Source: Bryoerythrophyllum caledonicum (taxonomy: Eukaryota > Streptophyta > Bryopsida > Pottiales > Pottiaceae). Taken from it: a DNA stretch of 64,000 bases. The position numbers were made by a program, and so were the translations under genes. The stretch is from positions 24,754,012 to 24,818,011 of the forward strand of contig OZ020521.1 of assembly GCA_963971425.1 (NCBI GenBank), in the 5' to 3' direction. The notes under the pieces were generated by a model. The model ran no database searches. It saw nothing but the letters and a program-made list of their open reading frames with translations, and was not told where the DNA came from. Below are positions 56,644 through 64,000 of the stretch, piece after piece (position 1 is the stretch's first letter; the number at the start of each line of letters is the position of its first letter).

Positions 56644-57646
56644 GGACATTTTGGACACCTACGTTTTACAAGGATGTCAAAATTGTCCTTGAATGTGTAG
56701 TTTGATTTGAGTATCAGGGTTGTAATAGCTAGACTCGTTGTCCACAACTCTATCGGACCCCATCCAACTCCTTCTATTTCGGAGGTTGTGGCGGAATAAT
56801 TATTCCTTCATTGTTTCTTGTGAAGACACTTTTGGCATCAACATTTAATAGGGATGTTAAGAACGTCTTTCTTTATATGATTTGAATAAAATGTAAGGTT
56901 GCTAGAGCCTCCTAAATGTGGCCATATTCTCCCACCCTACTTCTACTATCTATCCAACTTTGAGACCTTCTCCCTCTTCCTCATTCCTCCTTCTTATTCC
57001 CTCTCACTCCCACTTCCTCTCTTGCCCTCTCCTTCCCCCCCTCCTTCCACTCCCTTTCCCTCCTTGTTTGCTCTCCATCTTCCTACCCCTCTCTCTTTTG
57101 TTATTTCTTTCTCAATATCTTTCTTTTCTTGTTTTTTTCTTAAATTCATTTCTTTGTGGATAAGAATATTTTCAACTTAGACTTCATGATTTTGTTTTTC
57201 AAATAAACAAGTATCTCTTTTCTAAATTTCATCCTTATTGAAATCCTTCTTGCTCTATTCTTTTCATGTGTTTTTATTCTTAGTTAATAGCTTGGTGTTT
57301 TATTTTTTGTTTAAAATGGTTAAATGCTCAATCATTGACTCTAGTGTTTCACGGTAGGCTTCTTCTATGAAGTATGTTCTTTAAAATATCCATATGGCAT
57401 TCAAATTTAGTTCTACCAACCAATTAGTTTGAAGCAACTTTATGGTTGGTACAACCTTCCAAAGATAATTTGTGAAATCCTTGCAATCATTAGTCTTTAT
57501 GAAGCTCCCTTTTTACCCACATGAATCATGTAAGATCCATCTTTGGCATTAATAGTTTGTATGGATATCCAATTTGTCTTTTCATGTAGCATTTGGTTCC
57601 ATATGGAAGCTCTTTGGAGTCCCAATGCATCAATCCTTCTTCCTCC
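56644..57646 (+). repeat. left inverted arm of the hAT-type element
   Basis: It is the reverse complement of 61859-62862. Sample stretches of more than 150 bp (57500-57640) agree base for base. It contains a C/T-rich tract (56940-57140) whose Ser/Pro-rich open frames are identical in both arms and are composition artefacts. Confidence 0.9.
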
Positions 57647-58805
57647 TCCTCCTAATTCTTTTAATGGCAATTTTTGGAGTGGGATCATTCCTTTCCGCGC
57701 CGTCTTCCCTCTTCTTGTCTCACTCTTTTTTCCTTTCATTCGCCAGAGTCTCTCTTCCTTCTTTTATAATTTTTTTATTTTTGAAAAATTGTCCTTCTCT
57801 TCCGTTATTCTCTCTAACTATCTTTTATTATAGATTTGACATCATTTTTGGATTTTCTCATATTTTAATAATACTTCTACCACTCAATTCAGAAAGTATC
57901 TAATCTTTTTCTTAGATCCCATGTAGGATTTCAAATTTCCTTTATAAAAATTGTGTTTGTTTTTTAATTTGATGTTTATACATATTTTTCTTTCCTATTG
58001 CCCCTCAATAAATAACTTATTTTCTTTGAAAAGTTGTCCTACTTCCTCCCTCCTTCTTCCTCACTATTTCTATTTAATCTTTAGTTTTGGTCTTTCAAGT
58101 GGCCCTATTCTTAGTAAGTATTTTTTGTGCTTTAGAAAAATAAATAAACACGTCATTGAGAGTGCCCTTGGAGCTCAATTGATCGGACTAAATAACATCA
58201 ATTATTATTAATGGGGAGATTGATGATGAGCTTTGGTAATTAATGCATTATTTCTAAGTCCAACTAGTTTGCAGCGCCACATCATCATTAAGGATTTATA
58301 ATTTGTCTCTCTTTTAAAAAGATTTGTTCCTCCTTATAAAAAAATTTCCCTCTCTAATATGCATTATTGTTAAGCTCAATGAATTTGAATCGCCATGTCA
58401 TCGGGGCTCTCTATTCCTCCTTTAAGTCATTGTCCCTCTCTGAACCTCTCTCCATTAATTCTCTAATTTTTGTTTTTGAGAAAGGAATTCCATATCTCCT
58501 TCCGTTTCCCTCTCTATGTCTTGTTTTATTTTAATTTTAAAGTCTTTGTTGCCCCTTATTCAATTAATTATACACTATTAAGAAAATTCTTTTCCTTGAA
58601 TTCCTTATAGGATTTCCTCCTTACTTTTATGATTCATTCCTTCCTCCCTCCCCCTTCTATTATGTTTTAAAATTCTAATTTAGATTATTTCTCTCTTCTC
58701 TCAAACTATCTTTTGTAATTGAGATTATTCCTCACCCACTCTCATCCCTACTTTAATTCAAACTGTCTCTCAACCACTCTCTTTCATCTCTTCTCCCTCT
58801 CCATA

Positions 58806-59395
58806 GCCCTTAAATTTCCAAAGTTCGTTTACACCAAAAACACTTCAGAACTACTCGATCTAGTGCATTGAGTAAGGAAGAAAAGAGAACCTCTTATTTA
58901 TAATTCTAACCATAGAATCTTAATTAACCTCAATTAAAACTTATTAAGTAACATACTCAAAATATTTCATACTCATTGACAGAAGATGTTGAAAGATTAT
59001 GGTGCTTGGAATAGATAAAACAATTCATTTTCTTCCCTAAATTGAGTAGATTAGCAAGACCTTAACGCCACATAGTGTCAAATCTTTGCACACGCAAGGT
59101 CTAAGTTCAATACCATCATATCTAGCATGATATTAGTTACTCATAATCCAAATTTGAGAGGTAGAAACGAAGTGAAGCATATTCAAAACAATTATGCAAG
59201 GAGTGGAGGTTCAAAAATTGCCAAGCCACTTTATAATGTTTTTTGAACTATTATCTTCTAGGAAAAGAATCTAAACGGTCAATAAGAAGGTTACACCACA
59301 TCTTCTAGTTGAAAAATAGAATGTAAGAAATATGAATATTTATAAGTTTATGTGGAAAAGAATAAATGTTTTTGGTAGCTTGCCCAATCATGTGA
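58806..59395 (+). mobile_element. TTAA-type short element, right part missing
   Basis: CCCTTAAATTTCCAAAG, ACACCAAAAACACTTCAGAAC, TTTCATACTCATTGACAG, AAGGTCTAAGTTCAATACC and ATGCAAGGAGTGGAGGTTCA follow the order of 60609-61545. Similarity ends near 59395. Confidence 0.65.
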
Positions 59396-60608
59396 AACTA
59401 TGAAAGAAATGCACATCCATCCTACATAGCATAGGACACGTAGTTTAAAATTTTGGTTTCCCTTTTGCACATTTGATTTTAACTAAAAATTAAATAAAAA
59501 TGAATTTTTTCTAGGATACCCCCTACTACCTAGTGTTCCTTCTCCAACTTTATAATAATGGTTCAATACTTATGTAATACTAAGTCCACTTTTGATTTTA
59601 AACTCTCTCATAAAATTCCACCAATAACCTTCAAAGAATACAAGGCATTACAAATCTTAAATGGTTTATAAGCAAAGAAAAATCAAAACTTCTATCTAGA
59701 AAGTATAAAAAATTTACCTGCCTCTTCAATTAAATTAGCCAAAATCTAATTGGAGATTTGAGAACAGATACATTTAGAGTTTCAATAGAATTTGCAGTAT
59801 ATCAAAATTCATAATCTTATTTTAAACCATTGTCATGCACCACCACATCGTGTGCAGATAACATCGTGCCACATGAGCAGTCGCACACCCCTGGACAAAA
59901 CCCGGGACCAACAGTGTCCAAAACTAACACCCCTGTCCCGACGAACAATAAAACAATAGGTCATACTATAAAGCAAACACTATCAACAACTAAGACTCCG
60001 GAAAAGAAATTCAGAGTCCATAATCACCAATACTTTCATGTAGTAAGCGGTCCACGGACCTCTTTACTAATAAATAAGTAGAAAACACTTATACATTACA
60101 ACACAGTCAAGTCCATGCCATTCTTAATGAATGATTGCACGATTTTAATGGAGCTAGCGGTGTGTGCACACACACCCTTACTTCGTTATGTGGGAGACTC
60201 AATTTGTGAAAGATAAGTCTCCCAACAACATCTACAAAGGTCATTTGTGATCCAAGTCCCAAATGAGGTGTCCAAAAGACACCATCATTAACCTAAAGCC
60301 ACTTGGCACTAAAACTAACCTTAATATCTAATTAGAGTTAATTTTAATGCCTTGCCACAACAAGAGAACATATTACTATATTAGGTGGTTTCTAACACTT
60401 AAACCGCCTCTGCAAACTCTAGTGTGCGCCAATCTCTACACCATAGCAATTGAAATGATTTCTTTGTTTCCATTTGGAACAAAATTAAAACAAGCAACCA
60501 ACATCTTTAAGCTCTAAAACTTTGAACAACCATACATATGCAAGCAATTCAAAGGAATTATTTTGGTCTAAGTGCCTTGCATACAAAATCAAATCAACGT
60601 ATTTTAGA

Positions 60609-61545
60609 TTAACTCCTAAAGGCCCAAGGCATTTTTGCACCAAAAACACTTCAAAATTGCTTGGTTCTAGTATAATGCCTAAGAAGGGAGACAATTTTTT
60701 TTTATTTCTACATCCAACCATAGGATCTCAATAATGACTTCCTTATTGATGTCCCCACAAAAATTCATAAACTTTAACCGCACGGATTGAAAGATTTTAG
60801 TGTTTGAAGTAAAGCAAATAGTTCATTTTCTTCCTTGCGTCTGGTGGATCACTTGGTATCAAATTTTTGCACTACATAAGGTCTAAATCCATTACTATTG
60901 AATTTAGGATGATGTTAGTTCCTTATACATAAATTTTAAGAGGTAGACAAAGGGTGTAGCTTATTCAAGTCAACTGTGCTAGTAGTGGAGGTTCAAAAAC
61001 TGCCAATTCATGTTTTACTTTTTTAGAAACTTTACATGTTTGAGACTGATGATCCAAACGGTCAATATGAAGGTCTACACCACATATTGTTGTGGAAAAA
61101 ATCAAAAGTGAAAAAATTAAACTCTCTAAGTTTTATGTGGAAAGAAGTTTTTTTTTTGGTACCTTGCCCGACAATGTGAGTCAATATGTGGAAATCTTTG
61201 ACTTGGGTTCATGCGCTATTTTCCACTCAAGACAAGATTTTTTTTTTGAAAATATGAAAGGAAATGATATTATTTGCTAGTATTGAAAATCTCACATTCA
61301 ATAGACTATACTAGCAAATAGTTTTGGAGGAGCCCGATGTGCCTGCTCTTCCCGTTTGAAATTCAAATTGCTATAACTTTTTTATATGATATCAGTTTTA
61401 GAAAAAAAACATTTTCCCACATACTTTTTAGTAATGCCCTTCTACAATAATTTTTTTGAAAAAGAATGTTAGAAATTGACACCATTGGAACCTGACCAAA
61501 TTTTCAAATTTCCATTTCGTGACACTTGGGCTTTTAGGGGTTTAA
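60609..61545 (+). mobile_element. complete TTAA-flanked piggyBac-type short element, 937 bp
   Basis: The left end TTAACTCCTAAAGGCCCAAG and the right end GGGCTTTTAGGGGTTTAA are inverted repeats with TTAA at 60609-60612 and 61542-61545. It carries no transposase frame. It is the reference copy for this family in the window and lies in the spacer of the hAT-type element, so it is younger than that spacer. Confidence 0.85.
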
Positions 61546-61858
61546 AAACACAAAAGTATGAAAAGCTCAAAAAAGATAATATCATTGATTTGTTGATAAA
61601 ACATGGATTTTAAATGCAAAAATTTAAAGTTGAATTGCCACAAAATATAAAATATTTCCCTATCCACAAACATTGTCATGTTTTTTTATAATATGCAATG
61701 TATATAATATATTTCAATCAAACGACAAATTTTTTAGTAACTTATTCGTATGTAAATCAATTTCTTTAATTTCCTTGAATTTGAACCAAACGCTTGCTGA
61801 AATATTACAATCTTCATACACTTTTTCACCTACAAACCGTGAAGAGAATTAGGGAGGT

Positions 61859-62862
61859 GGAGGAAGAAGGATTGATGCATTGGGACTCCAAAGAGCTTCC
61901 ATATGGAACCAAATGCTACATGAAAAGACAAATTGGATATCCATACAAACTATTAATGCCAAAGATGGATCTTACATGATTCATGTGGGTAAAAAGGGAG
62001 CTTCATAAAGACTAATGATTGCAAGGATTTCACAAATTATCTTTGGAAGGTTGTACCAACCATAAAGTTGCTTCAAACTAATTGGTTGGTAGAACTAAAT
62101 TTGAATGCCATATGGATATTTTAAAGAACATACTTCATAGAAGAAGCCTACCGTGAAACACTAGAGTCAATGATTGAGCATTTAACCATTTTAAACAAAA
62201 AATAAAACACCAAGCTATTAACTAAGAATAAAAACACATGAAAAGAATAGAGCAAGAAGGATTTCAATAAGGATGAAATTTAGAAAAGAGATACTTGTTT
62301 ATTTGAAAAACAAAATCATGAAGTCTAAGTTGAAAATATTCTTATCCACAAAGAAATGAATTTAAGAAAAAAACAAGAAAAGAAAGATATTGAGAAAGAA
62401 ATAACAAAAGAGAGAGGGGTAGGAAGATGGAGAGCAAACAAGGAGGGAAAGGGAGTGGAAGGAGGGGGGGAAGGAGAGGGCAAGAGAGGAAGTGGGAGTG
62501 AGAGGGAATAAGAAGGAGGAATGAGGAAGAGGGAGAAGGTCTCAAAGTTGGATAGATAGTAGAAGTAGGGTGGGAGAATATGGCCACATTTAGGAGGCTC
62601 TAGCAACCTTACATTTTATTCAAATCATATAAAGAAAGACGTTCTTAACATCCCTATTAAATGTTGATGCCAAAAGTGTCTTCACAAGAAACAATGAAGG
62701 AATAATTATTCCGCCACAACCTCCGAAATAGAAGGAGTTGGATGGGGTCCGATAGAGTTGTGGACAACGAGTCTAGCTATTACAACCCTGATACTCAAAT
62801 CAAACTACACATTCAAGGACAATTTTGACATCCTTGTAAAACGTAGGTGTCCAAAATGTCCC
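61859..62862 (-). repeat. right inverted arm of the hAT-type element
   Basis: It is the reverse complement of 56644-57646, including the poly-purine image of the C/T-rich tract at 62400-62560. Confidence 0.9.
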
Positions 62863-63024
62863 CATATCAGCTTGATTACTTGCTCAAATGTCAATTGTGA
62901 GGACATTTTCGACATCCTTGTGAAACGTAGATGTCCAAAATGTCCTCAAACATAAGATTTGAGCAAGAACTTTGTGCGCTATGTCCGCTCAAAGGTGAGG
63001 GGGTACGTGGAATGGATGTGGACA

Positions 63025-63200
63025 GCCCGCGGACTGACCGCAGACTGGCCGCGGTCTGAACGCGGACTGAACGCGGACTGGATGCAGACTCGTTCCGGGC
63101 TGCCCATAGACTGACCGCGGACTGACCTCGGACTAGCCGCGGACTGAACGCGGACTGACCGCGGAATGGCCGTGGATACAGCGCGGACAAGCCGCGGACA
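63025..63200. repeat. 11-bp minisatellite of CCGCGGACTGA units
   Basis: CCGCGGACTGA, ACGCGGACTGA, CCGCAGACTGG and similar 11-mers follow each other for about 175 bp near the right terminus. The left terminus has only two or three units (CAGTCCGCGGC near 56183-56205). Confidence 0.88.
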
Positions 63201-63486
63201 GCCTTTGAAAACGGAGTGAGGCGCGGATTGGTGCGTACACATGTTGAAATTTACTGGGACATGAATTTACCGTAGTTGATGACATGTCTGCACATGTGGC
63301 ATTCAGATTCCTTTCTATATCCAACATAACTGTCTCGAGGTTAATGTAAATATTGTATTTTCTGATGTCAAATTGGCACTGTCACAGTAAAGTCACGATT
63401 CGTCACAATGTCATGCCGTCATTGTGTCTTGACATCGTGACATTGTGACGAAAATTGTCCCTGTCACGACACAATAGACAACCCTG

Positions 63487-63494
63487 ATGGCTGC
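63487..63494. repeat. right 8-bp target duplication ATGGCTGC
   Basis: It is identical to 55899-55906. Confidence 0.9.
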
Positions 63495-63677
63495 ACATTA
63501 GTCAAAATGCATGTACTAATTGTTAACCTTCAAAGCACCATTCATCTGATAAAAGATATGTTTCTAAACACATATTTATTGTTCAAAATATGATGATGAT
63601 ATTGGACCTTTTGATAAAACAAGTTTGAAATAAAAAAATTAAGAATTTGTAGAGCATGAACTCCTTGCACGGAGTCT

Positions 63678-64000
63678 TTAACCCTGAAGATACAATGACA
63701 GTTTTACACCCAAAACACCTCAAAATTGTTGGATTCCAACGCAATGAACAAAAAAGGAAACAAAAACTTTTATTTCTAGATTTCACCGTAGGATCTCCAT
63801 TAAAACTTATTAAGTAATACATAAACAAAATTTCATAAACTTTGACCACACGGATTGAAAGATTATAATGTTTGAAGTGAAGCATATGGTTCATTTTCTT
63901 CCATGCGTGGAGTGGATCAACAGACTTTGACTTCACTTGGTGTCAATATTTTGCACTACACAAGGTTTAAATCCATAACCATCTTGTTAAGCATGATGTT
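63678..64000 (+). mobile_element. TTAA-type short element, cut by the window end
   Basis: TTAACCCTGAAG starts the copy, and ACACCCAAAACACCTCAAAA, CCGTAGGATCTCCATTAAAA, TTTGACCACACGGATTGAAAG and TTTGCACTACACAAGG follow the family order. Confidence 0.8.

Larger units (their letters stand above)
57647..61858. other. spacer between the inverted arms
   Basis: AT-rich, T/C-biased DNA with no supported gene. CCTCCCTC-type pyrimidine runs are frequent from 57700 to 58800. A frame at 59830-60081 has no domain. Two short elements (58806-59395, 60609-61545) are inserted here. The far ends of the spacer differ, so the arms stop sharply at 57646 and 61859. Confidence 0.6.
55907..63486. mobile_element. 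hAT-type element with long inverted arms, 7580 bp
   Basis: Termini are CAAGGTTGTCTAT at left and the inverse of CAGGGTTGTCTAT at right, flanked by the perfect 8-bp duplication ATGGCTGC (55899-55906 and 63487-63494). Eight-base duplications and CAGGG ends are hAT hallmarks. Subterminal zones are dense in GTGACA/TGTCAC/CGTCA words. Inside, two arms of about 1003 bp (56644-57646 and 61859-62862) are inverted and nearly identical in the parts I compared. Between them lie 4.2 kb of AT-rich DNA carrying two TTAA-type short elements. No transposase is recognisable, so it is non-autonomous, foldback-like. Confidence 0.85.

Noticed and set aside
56899..57180. Identical 93-codon Ser/Pro-rich frames at 56899-57180 (+) and 62325-62606 (-)
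   Set aside because: They are the same C/T-rich tract in both inverted arms; identity follows from the repeat, and composition explains the lack of stops.
57647..61858. A hAT transposase between the inverted arms
   Set aside because: No frame of sufficient length or with a hAT dimerisation motif is present; the DUF659 scrap lies 20 kb away.
62891..63242. Ser/Arg-rich frames near the right hAT-type end
   Set aside because: They are coded by the 11-bp minisatellite.
1..64000. A variant genetic code (TAR = Gln) for the whole window
   Set aside because: TAG and TGA both replace conserved Trp in piggyBac, and TGA replaces Trp or Arg in Gypsy and DUF7869 genes, so simple mutation explains most cases. 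I keep only the 13-15 kb frame as an open question.

Overview
The window looks like repeat-rich, AT-rich nuclear DNA of a plant-lineage (streptophyte or green-algal) genome. The reasons are Ty3/Gypsy elements primed by an Asp-type tRNA binding site, a CACTA element, a hAT element with an 8-bp target duplication, many small TIR elements, GT-AG introns of about 80 bp, and a degenerate TTTAGGG-like tract. I see no ribosomal RNA, tRNA, organellar or bacterial gene. I cannot name the species. Almost every protein-coding stretch is a decaying mobile-element gene or a gene travelling with one. Most in-frame stops can be explained as C-to-T or G-to-A changes of Gln, Arg or Trp codons.

Layout. 0-6 kb, minus strand: C-terminal part of a DUF7869 protein, a methyltransferase-like gene with two introns, and an atypical kinase-like gene (copy A) below a GC-rich TATA-containing block. 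6-12.3 kb: a Ty3/Gypsy element on the minus strand (LTR edge, PBS, gag, protease, start of RT) cut by a 968-bp CACTA element. 13-16.6 kb: a TCCGGA-rich segment with a 577-codon frame interrupted only by TAA/TAG. 17.4-18.9 kb: kinase-like copy B. 19-25.6 kb: piggyBac-type short elements, a nuclear-type pseudogene and a second GC-rich TATA block. 25.6-32.4 kb: a Ty3/Gypsy element with both LTRs and an extra RNase H domain in front of gag. 34 kb: a GC-rich block with a 200-N gap. 35-40 kb: a DUF659 scrap, a palindromic 20-bp array, a DUF7869 N-terminal fragment and a 123-bp palindromic satellite starting at its first codon. 43-52 kb: nested MITEs and a piggyBac transposase whose right terminus resembles those of the short elements. 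52.9-55.9 kb: a nearly full-length DUF7869 gene. 55.9-63.5 kb: a 7.58-kb hAT-type element with 1-kb inverted arms, inserted just upstream of that gene.

How the parts relate: the best-supported functional link is between the piggyBac transposase and the TTAA-flanked short elements, which include a 946-bp form and a 349-bp internal deletion. The kinase-like family, the RNase H in front of gag, the TAR-only frame and the palindromic arrays are the least explained features.
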